Positions 6,656 to 15,639 of a stretch of 64,000 nt of DNA are shown piece after piece (position 1 is the first letter of the stretch; every line of letters starts with the position of its first letter). The position numbers and the translations under genes are program-made. This DNA is from Bacillus sp. NP157 (lineage in GTDB: Bacteria > Pseudomonadota > Gammaproteobacteria > Xanthomonadales > Rhodanobacteraceae), in the NCBI GenBank assembly GCA_018889975.1, contig CP076546.1, forward strand, positions 3,100,001 through 3,164,000, in the 5' to 3' direction. The notes beneath the pieces were generated by a model. That model saw only the letters and a program-made list of their open reading frames with translations. It did no database searches and had not been told where the DNA came from.

Positions 6656-8989
6656 ATGAGCGACGAGAAAGTCCCCGGCATCGACGAGTACGACAGCCCG
6701 GCAGGCGGCTGGGGCGCCCTGGGCGCCGTGGCCCGCGCGCTCAGCGGCCAGATGGCGATCGCGCGCGAATCCATCGCGCTGCACCGGGTGAACCAACCCA
6801 AGGGTTTCGACTGCCCCGGCTGCGCCTGGCCGGATCCCAAGGAAACCTCGTCGTTCGAGTTCTGCGAGAACGGCGCCAAGGCGGTGTCGTGGGAAGCAAC
6901 CGCGAAGCGGGTACGCCCCGAGTTCTTCGCAAAAAATACGGTCGCCGACCTGTGGAAGCTGAGCGACTATGCGCTCGAGGGCCTGGGCCGCATCACCCAT
7001 CCGATGGCCTACGACGCCGCGAGCGACACGTTCCAGCCCGTGTCCTGGGAGGATGCGTTCACGCGGATCGGCGCCGCCTTGCGCGCCCTGCCCGACCCGG
7101 ACATGGCCGAGTTCTACACCTCGGGGAGGGCCTCGAACGAAGCGGCCTTCCTATACCAGCTGTTCGTCCGCGAATACGGCACCAACAACTTCCCCGACTG
7201 CTCCAACATGTGCCACGAAGCCACCAGCGTGGGCCTGCCCAAGTCGCTGGGCTCGGGAAAGGGCACCGTGCTGCTGGAAGATTTCGATCATTGCGATGCG
7301 ATCTTCTGCATCGGCCACAACCCTGGCACCAACCATCCGCGCATGCTCTCCACCCTGCGCGAAGCGTCGCTGCGCGGCGTGCCCATCGTGGTGATGAACC
7401 CGATGCCCGAACGCGGCCTGGAGCGCTTCACCTCGCCCCAGCACCCCACCGAAATGCTCACGGGCAAGTCGGTGCGGATCGCTTCCACCTATTACAAGGT
7501 GAAGATCGGTGGCGACGTCGCCGTGCTCAAGGGGATGATGAAGTACCTCGTGGCACAGGACGTGCTGGCGCGCGACGCCGGCCAGCCCGCAGTGATCGAC
7601 CATGACTTCATCGCGGCGAACACGCTCGGCTTCGACGCGCTCGTGGACGATGTCGTGAACACATCGTGGGACGACATCGAGCGCAAAAGCGGGCTCAGCC
7701 GCGAAGAAGTCGAGCACGCGGCTTCGATCTACGCGAAGGCGAAGGCGGTCATCGTCTGCTACGGCATGGGCATCACCCAGCACCAGCACGGCACCGAGAA
7801 CGTCCAGCAGATCGCCAACCTGCTGCTCATGCGCGGCAATATCGGCCGCCAGGGTGCGGGCATCTGCCCGCTGCGCGGCCATAGCAACGTCCAGGGCGAT
7901 CGCACGGTAGGCATCACCGAAAAGCCCAACGACGAGCTCAACGAAGGCATCCGCCGCACCTACGGTTTCGAGCCGCCCGTGGCGCATGGACATGACGCCG
8001 TGGCCGCCCTGCTCGCCATCCGCGACGGACGTTCCAAAGCGATGGTCGCGCTCGGCGGCAACCTCGCCGTCGCGATGCCCGATACGGAGGAGACGTTCGC
8101 CGCGATGCGCAAGCTTGACCTTGCCGTGCACGTCGCGACCAAGCTCAACCGCTCGCACCTGCTGCTGGCGAAGGAGTCGTTCATCCTGCCCTGCCTCGGC
8201 CGCACCGAACTCGACGAGCAGGCCACCGGCGTGCAGTCGGTGACGGTGGAAGATTCGATGTCGATGGTGCATGCCTCCACCGGCACGCTGAAGCCGGCGT
8301 CGGAGCACCTGCGCTCCGAGCCGTGGATCGTGGCGGGCATCGCCCGCGCGACGTTGCCTGCGTCGAAGGTGGATTGGGAGCGGCTGGTCGGCGATTACGA
8401 CCTGATCCGCAACGACATCGAGAGCGTGTTCCCGATTTTCTTCGACTTCAACGAGCGCCTCGCCGTGCCGGGTGGTTTTCGCCTTCGCGTGGCGGCCAGC
8501 GAGCGCGACTGGGCGACACCGGAAAAGCGGGCGCACTTCCTCCTCGCACGTGGCCTCGACGAAGACGACGCGGTCGAGCACGACGGACTGATGCTCACCA
8601 CGATCCGGTCGCACGACCAGTACAACACCACCATCTATGGCCTCAATGATCGCTACCGTGGCGTCACCGGCCGTCGCGATGTCGTCTTCATGCATGCCAG
8701 AGACCTGGCGGCGCGCGGCCTGAAGCACGGCGACCGGATCGACATCCTCGCCACCGGGCGCAACATCGCCGATGGTCGCCATCGCGCCGTGCGTGGCTTC
8801 ACCGCGATCGCCTACGACATCGCCGAAGGCTCGGTGGCGATGTACTACCCGGAAGGCAACGCGCTCATCTCGCTGGAAAACCACGACAGCAAGTCGGGGA
8901 CGCCGACCTACAAGTCCGTGCCCGTGCGCATCGTCGCCAGCACGCAGCCGGGCACCAAACCGAAACGGAAGGCGGTCCATGCAGCCTGA
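6656..8989 (+). CDS. FdhF/YdeP-family molybdopterin oxidoreductase
   Basis: 777-residue cytoplasmic protein of the YdeP family, related to the alpha subunit of formate dehydrogenase. It has an N-terminal CPGC pair (Cys53, Cys56), a SNMCHEAT segment in which Cys186 sits where formate dehydrogenases place the Mo-ligating Cys/Sec, Mo-bis-MGD binding motifs such as GGNLAVAMPD, and a C-terminal molydopterin dinucleotide-binding beta-barrel. There is no Tat or Sec signal. E. coli YdeP is linked to acid resistance and its substrate is unknown; formate is possible but not shown. The stop overlaps fdhD by 11 bases, and moeA/mobA lie just beyond, all consistent with a Mo-cofactor enzyme. Confidence 0.9.
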   Translation: MSDEKVPGIDEYDSPAGGWGALGAVARALSGQMAIARESIALHRVNQPKGFDCPGCAWPDPKETSSFEFCENGAKAVSWEATAKRVRPEFFAKNTVADLWKLSDYALEGLGRITHPMAYDAASDTFQPVSWEDAFTRIGAALRALPDPDMAEFYTSGRASNEAAFLYQLFVREYGTNNFPDCSNMCHEATSVGLPKSLGSGKGTVLLEDFDHCDAIFCIGHNPGTNHPRMLSTLREASLRGVPIVVMNPMPERGLERFTSPQHPTEMLTGKSVRIASTYYKVKIGGDVAVLKGMMKYLVAQDVLARDAGQPAVIDHDFIAANTLGFDALVDDVVNTSWDDIERKSGLSREEVEHAASIYAKAKAVIVCYGMGITQHQHGTENVQQIANLLLMRGNIGRQGAGICPLRGHSNVQGDRTVGITEKPNDELNEGIRRTYGFEPPVAHGHDAVAALLAIRDGRSKAMVALGGNLAVAMPDTEETFAAMRKLDLAVHVATKLNRSHLLLAKESFILPCLGRTELDEQATGVQSVTVEDSMSMVHASTGTLKPASEHLRSEPWIVAGIARATLPASKVDWERLVGDYDLIRNDIESVFPIFFDFNERLAVPGGFRLRVAASERDWATPEKRAHFLLARGLDEDDAVEHDGLMLTTIRSHDQYNTTIYGLNDRYRGVTGRRDVVFMHARDLAARGLKHGDRIDILATGRNIADGRHRAVRGFTAIAYDIAEGSVAMYYPEGNALISLENHDSKSGTPTYKSVPVRIVASTQPGTKPKRKAVHAA

Positions 8990-9812
8990 ACGCACGACGC
9001 CGACGGGCACCGCGACACGCCCGGTCACCCGCTACGAGCGGGGCCAGGCGACACAGGACGACGATCGCCTCGCCGAAGAGGTGCCGGTCGCCATCCACTT
9101 CGATGGCGCGCCGTTCGCGGTGATGATGGCCTCGCCGGTCGACCTGGAGGATTTCGCCCGCGGCTTCGCGCTGACCGAAGGCAAGGTCGGCGATGTGCGC
9201 GACATCGCCGGGATCGAGGTCAACGAGGTGCTCGAAGGCATCACGGTGGATGTCGCCATCGCCCCCGGTGCCGCCCTGCCCGCCCGCGTCGACACCGGGC
9301 CGCCCGCCACGCGCGAGCTTCCCGGACGCAGCGGCTGTGGCATCTGCGGCACGCGCGAACTGGAAGACGTGATCCGGCGGCCGCGGCCCGTGGCCGCCGG
9401 GCCGACCGTCGCGCCGGACGCGATCGAACGCGCGCTGGAGGCCTTGCGCGCCGAGCAGCCGATCAATGCGTTCACCGGCTCGGTGCATGCGGCGGCATGG
9501 GCGCGCGCCGACGGTTCGCTCATGGTCGTACGCGAGGACGTCGGTCGGCACAACGCCCTGGACAAGCTCATCGGCGCGATGACCCGGCGCGGGATCGATC
9601 CACGCGAAGGCTTCGCGGTGATTACCAGCCGGGCGAGCTACGAGATGGTGACCAAGGCCGCCGTGGCCGGCATCACCATCGTGGTCGCCATCTCGGCACC
9701 GACCGCACTGGCCGTGCACCTTGCGGCGGATTGCGGCGTCACCCTCGCCGGCTTCGCCCGGCCCGGCCGGTTCAACCTCTACAGCCGGCCCGAACGCATC
9801 CAGGCCCTCTAG
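8979..9812 (+). CDS. fdhD: Formate dehydrogenase accessory sulfurtransferase FdhD
   Basis: 277-residue sulfur carrier that passes sulfur from a cysteine desulfurase to the molybdenum cofactor before insertion into Fdh-type enzymes. The catalytic loop is visible as SGCGICGTRE (Cys120-x-x-Cys123). The conserved EDVGRHNALDK, TSRASYEMV and GRFNLYS blocks of the family follow. The ATG lies inside the last codons of the preceding oxidoreductase gene, so the enzyme and its maturation factor are translationally coupled. The length is normal for the family. Confidence 0.95.
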   Translation: MQPERTTPTGTATRPVTRYERGQATQDDDRLAEEVPVAIHFDGAPFAVMMASPVDLEDFARGFALTEGKVGDVRDIAGIEVNEVLEGITVDVAIAPGAALPARVDTGPPATRELPGRSGCGICGTRELEDVIRRPRPVAAGPTVAPDAIERALEALRAEQPINAFTGSVHAAAWARADGSLMVVREDVGRHNALDKLIGAMTRRGIDPREGFAVITSRASYEMVTKAAVAGITIVVAISAPTALAVHLAADCGVTLAGFARPGRFNLYSRPERIQAL

Positions 9813-9821
9813 GCCGGCGGC

Positions 9822-10157
9822 TCAACGGCGCCGGCGCAGGCTGTCCTTGACGTCGACGTCGAACAGCACCGTGGTCGCCACGGCGTCGTGGCCGGGGATG
9901 TCGAAGACCAGGCCGTCCTTGCTGGGCAGGCGGGCCTTCAGCGCGACCAGGTCCGCACGTGGGACGGCGAGGCGCCATTCGTGGGCGTTGCCTTCGAGCG
10001 AGCCGCCGGCCGCATCGGTCGCGTCGATTGCGTAGCGCATGATGAAGGCGCGACCGAAGGCGGTGGAGCCGAGCAGGGCCACGTTGTCGAGCAGCTCGGC
10101 CAGCTCGTCTTCGTCGATCCGGACCCGCACCGTGTCGTTTTCCAGTTGCACCCTCAT
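9822..10157 (-). CDS. Uncharacterised 111-residue protein in the molybdenum-cofactor operon
   Basis: Not recognised with confidence. The protein starts MRVQLENDTVRVRIDEDELA, is acidic at the N-terminus and ends in a basic DSLRRRR tail. It has no signal peptide or membrane segment and looks like a small alpha/beta domain. Its ATG overlaps the mobA stop by four bases (ATGA), so it is the third gene of a moeA-mobA-X operon facing the oxidoreductase-fdhD pair. Context points to a role in Mo-cofactor assembly or delivery. The chain of overlaps makes a real gene very likely; the function is unknown. Confidence 0.75.
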   Translation of the reverse strand: MRVQLENDTVRVRIDEDELAELLDNVALLGSTAFGRAFIMRYAIDATDAAGGSLEGNAHEWRLAVPRADLVALKARLPSKDGLVFDIPGHDAVATTVLFDVDVKDSLRRRR

Positions 10158-10684
10158 GGGTTCGCCTCGCGCCATTCGTCGGGAGTGTTGCAGTTCGCCA
10201 GCGTACGCGTATCGGCGCCGTCGAGCGAGAGCGTGGCGACGCCGACGCGGCCTTGCAGCGCCGACACGGAACAGGCCCGCCCACCCTGCTCGACCAGGTC
10301 GGCCAGCGCGGCGCGGGTCGCGGTGTCGAGGGTGAGGCGCATCGGCAACGGATGGCCGGCCCAGCGCGTGGCGTGCATCCGTCGTTCGGCGCACAACGGG
10401 GCCAGCAGCACGCTGTCCAGGCGCGGCATGTCGACGGGGACGATCAGCAGTTCGCCATCGTCCAGGCCGGCTGCCACGCTCGCGATGCCGCCCACCGGCC
10501 CCTTCCCGGGCCAGCGGTCGGCCACGCCGCCGTGGCGTTCCCCGCTGACGACGATGTCGCTGGCACCCGCCGCGATGAGCACCGCGCGCGTACGTTCCAG
10601 CAGGGTACGCCCGTCGATGCGGAGCAGTGCCTTGTCTTCGCCCATCCGCGAAGACAATCCGCCGGCGAGGATCACGCCGATCAT
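10154..10684 (-). CDS. mobA: Molybdenum cofactor guanylyltransferase MobA
   Basis: 176-residue nucleotidyltransferase that attaches GMP to molybdopterin to make the guanine dinucleotide cofactor. The N-terminal signature LAGGLSSRMGEDKALL is the GTP-binding loop with its catalytic lysine, and VPVDMPRLD holds the metal-binding aspartate. It is somewhat shorter than E. coli MobA (194 residues), within the family range. It overlaps moeA upstream and the 111-residue gene downstream by four bases each. The bis-MGD it makes is the cofactor expected for the YdeP-type oxidoreductase on the facing strand. Confidence 0.93.
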   Translation of the reverse strand: MIGVILAGGLSSRMGEDKALLRIDGRTLLERTRAVLIAAGASDIVVSGERHGGVADRWPGKGPVGGIASVAAGLDDGELLIVPVDMPRLDSVLLAPLCAERRMHATRWAGHPLPMRLTLDTATRAALADLVEQGGRACSVSALQGRVGVATLSLDGADTRTLANCNTPDEWREANP

Positions 10685-11877
10685 GCGGCCGCGGCCGGAT
10701 CGAGCGGCCACGCATCGACGACATCGCCGAAGGTGCCGTCCGCCGTCAGCCATGCGTTGGCTTCGGCGAAGGGAAGGATCTTGTAGGCCGCCTGGTTCGG
10801 ATGCGCACGCGCGACCTGGTAACCCGATGCATCGATCTCGAGCGTGCCGAGCGCGAAATGCTGGAGCCCCGGCCGAACGTCGTGGCCTGTTGCCATCCGC
10901 ACGCGGGTGGGCGTTTCCGGCCCGAGGCCGGCCATCGCACGCAGCACCGGCGCGACGAAAAAGCGCTGGCCGACGGCGACGGCGATGGGATTGCCGGGAA
11001 GAGCGAGGACGAGGGGGCCCGGGTCGAAGCGTGCAGCGAGGATCGGCTTGCCGGGACGTATGGCGACCTTGTGGAAGAGTTCGCGCGCCTTGCGCGACGC
11101 GAGAGCGCTGGGGACGAAATCGAAGCGCCCCGCGGAGACGGCGCCGGTGGTGACGATGAGGTCCGCGCCGCCCGCGCACGCGCGGTCCAGCGCGTCGAGG
11201 AAGCCGTTGCCGACATCGGGGACGCGTTCGCGCAGCACGAGTTCGATGCCCCACGCGGCGAGGCTTGCCTCGAGGAAGGGCCCATTGGAGTCATGGATGC
11301 CCGCTTCGGGGAGCGTGCCGCTGCCATGCAATTCGCTACCGGTGTTGATGATGGCGACGCGTGGCCGGCGGATGACGGCGACCTCGTCGATGCCGAGCGC
11401 GGCGAGCAACATGACCGCCGCGGCGTCGATGCGCCGCCCGGCCTTCAGTACCGCGCCGCCCGCTGCAACGTCGCTGCCGGCGCGACGGATGTTCTGTCCG
11501 CGCCGTTCGTCGTGGAGCAGCGTGACGATGTCGCCATCGCGCTGGCAGCGTTCGACCGCGACGACGGTGTCGAAGCCATCCGGCACCAGGGCGCCGGTGG
11601 CGATTTCGCAGGCGTGCGTTGCGGGATAGTCCTTCGTGCCGTCGCCTGCGGCTTGCATGCCGGTGACGGTGAACGTGGTTCCCCTGGCGATGTCGCCCGT
11701 GCCGTTGCGGAGGGCGAAGCCGTCCATCGCGGCGTTGTCGAAGGTCGGCAGGGCAAGCGGGCTGGCGATATCGGTGGCGAGGATGCGCTGGCGTGCCTCG
11801 GCGAGGGCCACCCGCTCGGTGTCGAGCGGATGGGTTTCCTCCAGGAGTAGGGACAGGGCTTCGGGGTAGGTGAGCAT
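10681..11877 (-). CDS. moeA: Molybdopterin molybdenumtransferase MoeA
   Basis: 398-residue enzyme that inserts molybdate into adenylylated molybdopterin. Family markers include the N-terminal NAAMDGFAL, the NTGSEL motif, TTGAVSAGRFDF and the ALPGNPIAVAVG segment, in the usual MoeA order and length. It is the first gene of the moeA-mobA-X operon and overlaps mobA by four bases. No promoter was assigned; a REP element separates it from the upstream EF-G-like gene, which runs in the same direction. Confidence 0.95.
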   Translation of the reverse strand: MLTYPEALSLLLEETHPLDTERVALAEARQRILATDIASPLALPTFDNAAMDGFALRNGTGDIARGTTFTVTGMQAAGDGTKDYPATHACEIATGALVPDGFDTVVAVERCQRDGDIVTLLHDERRGQNIRRAGSDVAAGGAVLKAGRRIDAAAVMLLAALGIDEVAVIRRPRVAIINTGSELHGSGTLPEAGIHDSNGPFLEASLAAWGIELVLRERVPDVGNGFLDALDRACAGGADLIVTTGAVSAGRFDFVPSALASRKARELFHKVAIRPGKPILAARFDPGPLVLALPGNPIAVAVGQRFFVAPVLRAMAGLGPETPTRVRMATGHDVRPGLQHFALGTLEIDASGYQVARAHPNQAAYKILPFAEANAWLTADGTFGDVVDAWPLDPAAAA

Positions 11878-11969
11878 GGGGGGAGCGTACCTTGTGGGGG
11901 CGTCGCCTGCGTGGGGCGCGTGCAGGCGGCGCCGTCACAGGGGGTATGTGCGCCTGCGCGGGTGGGGAC

Positions 11970-11992
11970 ATCGCGCGCAGGCGCGCTCCTAC
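11970..11992 (-). repeat. REP-like hairpin element
   Basis: Minus-orientation GTAGGAGCGCGC-type repeat just after the stop of the EF-G-like gene and before moeA. It may act as an mRNA 3' end structure. Confidence 0.75.
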
Positions 11993-12007
11993 AAGGGCGG
12001 GACGGGG

Positions 12008-14074
12008 TTACGCGGTTTTGCGGGCTTCCTGGACGCTGGCGGGGCGGTAGGCCTGGAACGCGACCGTGGCAGACGCGCGGCCCTGGCTGAGGCTGCGCAG
12101 TGCCGTGCTGTACCCGTCGAGCTGGGCGAGCGGCACGTCGGCTTCGATCTCGGTGCGTTCCTGCGCATCCGTCAGGTTCACGATCTGGCCGCCACGGCGC
12201 TGCAGGTCGCCCAGCAGGTCGCCCACCGCCGAACCCGGCGCGGTGACCGAGACCCGCATCACCGGCTCGAGCAACACGGTACCCGTTGCTTCCAGCGCCG
12301 CCCGTACCGCCATCTGCGCGGCACGATGGAACGCGGCTTCGTTGGAATCCACGGCGTGCGCCTGGCCGTCGAGCACGAGCACTTCCGTACCCACCACCGG
12401 GTAGCCGCGCGGGCCTTCCAGCAAGGCCTGCTCGGCACCCTTCTGCACCGCAGCCTGGAACTGCTTCGGGATCACGCCACCGGTCGTGCGGTCCGCGTAG
12501 CGATTCGCATCGCCCTCGACCGGCGACACCGACAACACCACGCGTGCGTACTGGCCGCTACCACCGGTCTGCTTGGCCACCTTGCCTTCGATCGGGCCCG
12601 ACGGCTTCGCCGGCGTTTCCTGGTAGGCCACGCGCGGCGAACCGGTGCGTACCTGCACGCCCCACTCGCGACGCAGCCGCTCCACCATCACGTCCAGGTG
12701 CAGCTCGCCCATGCCCCAGACCAGTGTCTCGCCGGTTTCCGGGTCGGTGCTGACGCGGAAGGACGGATCCTCCTGCGCCAGGCGCGCCAGCCCGTTGCCG
12801 AGCTTGAGCAGGTCGGCCGAACGCTCGGGCGAAAGCCGCCACGACAACACCGCGGGCTGGGCCTGGATGGCTTCCAGGCGCAACTCATGGTGGGGCGCGG
12901 CCAGCGTTTCGCCGGTGGCGACGTCCTTCCAGCCCGCGATTGCGACGATGTCGCCCGCCTCCGCCGATTCGACGGCTTCCGTATCGTCGGCACGCACGAC
13001 CGCGAGGCGGCCGACGCGCTGGGTGCGATCGGTGCCGCTACGCCACACCGCGTCGCCCACGTGCAGGCGGCCCGAGTAGACGCGCAGGAACGCGAGCGGA
13101 CCATGCGACTGGTTCACCACCTTGAAGACGAGCGCGGCCAGCGGCGCATCCGCATCCGGCGCCACCTGCACGTCGCCGTGCTCGGTGTGCGCGACGACGG
13201 ACGGACGATCGAGCGGCGACGGCAGGTACGCCACGAACGCGTCGAGCAGCGGCTCGATGCCGACGTTGCGGAACGCCGAGCCCGGCAACACCGGCTGGCC
13301 AAGGCCGGCCAGCGTGCCACGGCGCAGCGCCGCGGTGAGCGCGGCGGCGTCCACGGGCTGTTCCGCCAGCCACAGTTCGGCCAGCGCCTCATCCTTGTCG
13401 GCGACGGCGGCGACCAGTTCGGCACGGGCATTCGCGTATTGCGCCTGCTCGTCGGCCGTCCACGGCGTGATCGCCGGCGTCCCGCTGTCGTCGAAGCGCC
13501 AGGTGCGCTCGGCCACGAGGTCGACCAGGCCCACGATGTGTTCGTCTTCCACGACGGGCAACGCCACGACCCACGGGTTCGCGCCGAGCTTCTCGCGCAT
13601 CTGCACGAGCGTCGCGTCGAAGTCCGCGCCGGGACGATCCATCTTGTTGACGAAGGCCATCAGCGGCACGCCATGCCAGCGCGCCTGGCGCCAGACGGTT
13701 TCCGATTGCGGCTGCACGCCGGCGACGCCGGAGAACACCACGACCGCACCATCGAGCACGCGCAGCGAGCGCTCTACTTCGATCGCAAAGTCGATGTGTC
13801 CGGGCGTATCGATCAGGGTCAGCCGATGCGGCAGGCCACCTTCGGGCGTCCAGCTCGCGCGCACGGCGGCGGCGCCGATCGTGATGCCACGCTCGCGCTC
13901 CAGTTCCATGTGGTCGGTCGTCGTCGCACCGTCGTGCACCTCACCGGTGCGATGGATCGTGCCGGTCTTGTACAGCAGGCGCTCGGTCAGCGTGGTCTTG
14001 CCAGCGTCGACGTGCGCGATGATGCCGAGGTTGCGCCAACGGCCGACGGGGATGGTGGTTTCGCGGGTACTCAT
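12008..14074 (-). CDS. Elongation factor G paralogue
   Basis: 688-residue translational GTPase with G1 AHVDAGKTT, switch II DTPGHIDF and NKMD base-recognition motifs, then EF-G domains II-V. The absence of rpsL, rpsG and tuf neighbours argues that this is not the housekeeping fusA but an EF-G2/EF-G-like paralogue, possibly used under stress, in ribosome recycling, or with TetM-like ribosome protection. The frame is open upstream for 65 codons, but MSTRETTIPVGRWRNLGIIA is the natural N-terminus. It stands alone between a candidate small-RNA locus and moeA. Confidence 0.88.
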   Translation of the reverse strand: MSTRETTIPVGRWRNLGIIAHVDAGKTTLTERLLYKTGTIHRTGEVHDGATTTDHMELERERGITIGAAAVRASWTPEGGLPHRLTLIDTPGHIDFAIEVERSLRVLDGAVVVFSGVAGVQPQSETVWRQARWHGVPLMAFVNKMDRPGADFDATLVQMREKLGANPWVVALPVVEDEHIVGLVDLVAERTWRFDDSGTPAITPWTADEQAQYANARAELVAAVADKDEALAELWLAEQPVDAAALTAALRRGTLAGLGQPVLPGSAFRNVGIEPLLDAFVAYLPSPLDRPSVVAHTEHGDVQVAPDADAPLAALVFKVVNQSHGPLAFLRVYSGRLHVGDAVWRSGTDRTQRVGRLAVVRADDTEAVESAEAGDIVAIAGWKDVATGETLAAPHHELRLEAIQAQPAVLSWRLSPERSADLLKLGNGLARLAQEDPSFRVSTDPETGETLVWGMGELHLDVMVERLRREWGVQVRTGSPRVAYQETPAKPSGPIEGKVAKQTGGSGQYARVVLSVSPVEGDANRYADRTTGGVIPKQFQAAVQKGAEQALLEGPRGYPVVGTEVLVLDGQAHAVDSNEAAFHRAAQMAVRAALEATGTVLLEPVMRVSVTAPGSAVGDLLGDLQRRGGQIVNLTDAQERTEIEADVPLAQLDGYSTALRSLSQGRASATVAFQAYRPASVQEARKTA

Positions 14075-14261
14075 GGTTGAACAGTTCCATTCAGGGCGCC
14101 AGGGGCTCGATGCGTCTTCGAGCGAGGCATTCCCCGAGGCTTTCCCGTCGCCCCTGGCGTGGAAGGGACGGGTCAGGATCGGGGATCGCGGCAGTTCTTC
14201 ATGGCACGGTGCTCCGGCTAAGGGCTTGGTAAAAAGGGGAGTCAGGAAAATCGAGGCAAAA

Positions 14262-14285
14262 AAAAGCACCCTTGCGGGTGCTTTT
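14262..14285 (-). terminator. Intrinsic terminator (minus strand)
   Basis: GCACCC-TTGC-GGGTGC hairpin (14266-14281). On the minus strand it is followed by a run of eight T, a strong factor-independent terminator. No ordinary minus-strand gene precedes it, which points to a short transcript from the promoter at 14434-14462. On the plus strand only four T follow. Confidence 0.8.
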
Positions 14286-14427
14286 GGTATTGCTGCGAGG
14301 CCCGGCGCCTTACGGCGTATGGCCTGCCATGGCGCGCGCGCACCCGCGACGCGCCCATGGGGCGATCGTTTGCAGGTGGATCAATGCGTGCTTGCAGGCA
14401 GACATGGCGGGTTGCTCTCTGGATTGG
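14262..14427 (-). ncRNA. Candidate small RNA or small-protein transcript
   Basis: A transcript of about 165 nt is predicted from the promoter at 14434-14462 to the terminator at 14262-14285. It could encode a 31-residue peptide (start 14405, stop 14310) beginning MSACKHALIHLQTIAPW and containing a basic ARRGCARA patch, with only a weak GAGAG site upstream of the ATG. I cannot tell whether the RNA or the peptide is the product. The remainder of the 14075-14583 gap, including 14075-14257, shows no gene. No known small-RNA family was recognised. Confidence 0.45.
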
Positions 14428-14433
14428 GGGCGG

Positions 14434-14462
14434 ATCCTACGCCTGGCCCCGACAGCGGACAA
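14434..14462 (-). promoter_or_regulatory. Sigma70-like promoter of the candidate small RNA
   Basis: On the minus strand TTGTCC (-35, 14457-14462) and TAGGAT (-10, 14434-14439) are separated by exactly 17 bases, each matching four of six consensus positions. Transcription would start near 14427 and run to the terminator at 14262-14285. Confidence 0.5.
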
Positions 14463-14583
14463 GTGCGTGGCACCCAACGTAAGGCCACCCCGCCCCCTTT
14501 CAACCCCCACCCCCGCCATGCCAACTACATCCCCCCTCCACGACGTTTCAGCGATGATGGTGATTTCCCCCACGGAGTTCCCC

Positions 14584-15564
14584 ATGCACTACGTGAAGCT
14601 CGGCAAGACCGGCCTCGAGATCTCCCCGGTCATCCTCGGCTGCATGACCTACGGCGTCCCCGAACGTGGCAACCATGCGTGGACGCTGGACGAAGCGCAG
14701 AGCCGCCCATTCATTCGCAAGGCGCTGGACCTGGGCATCAACACCTTCGACACGGCGAACGCGTATTCCGACGGCACGTCGGAGGAAATCGTCGGCCGCG
14801 CGCTGAAGGATTTCGCGCGGCGCGACGAGGTCGTCATCGCCACCAAGACCTTCTTCCGCTGGCACAAGGGTCCGAACGGTGGCGGCCTGTCGCGCAAGGC
14901 CATCTTCCACTCCGTCGACGATTCGCTGGCCCGCCTCGGCACCGACTACATCGACCTGCTGCAGATCCATCGTTTCGACGAGACCACTTTGATCGAGGAA
15001 ACGCTGGAAGCGCTGCACGACGTGGTCAAGTCAGGCAAGGCACGCTACATCGGCGCGTCGTCAATGCACGCATGGCAGTTCGCCAAGATGATCTACACGT
15101 CGCGCGCCCACGGCTGGACGGAGTTCGCCAGCATGCAAGACCACTACAACCTCATCCAGCGCGAGGAAGAGCGCGAGATGATCCCGTTCTGCCAGGACCA
15201 GGGCATCGCCGTGATTCCGTGGAGCCCACTGGCCCGCGGCCGCCTCACGCGTGACTGGGAAGAAAGCAGCGCCCGGCAGGAGAAGGACGTCTTCGGCGGC
15301 ACGCTGTACAACGCGACGGAAGACGCCGATCGTGCGGTGGTGGCCGCGGTGAAGACGATCGCCGAAGCGCGTGGCGTGCCACGCGCCCAGGTCGCCCTGG
15401 CGTGGGTCGCGCAGCGACCGGGCATCACGGCACCCATCGTCGGCGCCTCCAAGCCCCACCACCTCGACGACGCCGTGGCCGCGCTCGCACTGAAGCTCTC
15501 CGACGAGGAAATGAAGGCGCTGGAACAGGCCTACACGCCGCGAGCGGCGGCTGGCTTCGACTGA
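14584..15564 (+). CDS. Aldo/keto reductase
   Basis: 326-residue NADPH-dependent oxidoreductase of the AKR superfamily, closest in appearance to the YajO/Tas-like group. It has the catalytic Asp-Tyr pair in DTANAYSDG, the lysine in IATKTFF and the histidine in LLQIHRFD, plus the C-terminal cofactor segment IVGASKPHHLDDAV. The ATG is preceded by GGAG at the right distance. Substrate unknown; such enzymes usually reduce sugar aldehydes, quinones or xenobiotic carbonyls. It stands alone ahead of the marR-SDR pair. Confidence 0.92.
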   Translation: MHYVKLGKTGLEISPVILGCMTYGVPERGNHAWTLDEAQSRPFIRKALDLGINTFDTANAYSDGTSEEIVGRALKDFARRDEVVIATKTFFRWHKGPNGGGLSRKAIFHSVDDSLARLGTDYIDLLQIHRFDETTLIEETLEALHDVVKSGKARYIGASSMHAWQFAKMIYTSRAHGWTEFASMQDHYNLIQREEEREMIPFCQDQGIAVIPWSPLARGRLTRDWEESSARQEKDVFGGTLYNATEDADRAVVAAVKTIAEARGVPRAQVALAWVAQRPGITAPIVGASKPHHLDDAVAALALKLSDEEMKALEQAYTPRAAAGFD

Positions 15565-15604
15565 GCCGCGCGGGCTGGATCGCCGGGAACGGACGATCCA
15601 CGCC

Positions 15605-15633
15605 TTGACAGTGTGCATATGCACGTCCATAGT
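15605..15633 (+). promoter_or_regulatory. marR promoter with embedded operator
   Basis: TTGACA (15605-15610) and CATAGT (15628-15633) are 17 bases apart, with the perfect palindrome GTGCATATGCAC (15613-15624) in the spacer. A protein bound there would block polymerase. Transcription would begin at about 15640, the A of the ATG, so the mRNA is probably leaderless. A related palindrome precedes the next gene. Confidence 0.65.
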
Positions 15634-15639
15634 CGCTCC

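Noticed and set aside
12008-14074. TetM-type tetracycline resistance protein
   Set aside because: The sequence follows EF-G throughout, and no resistance or mobile genes adjoin it.
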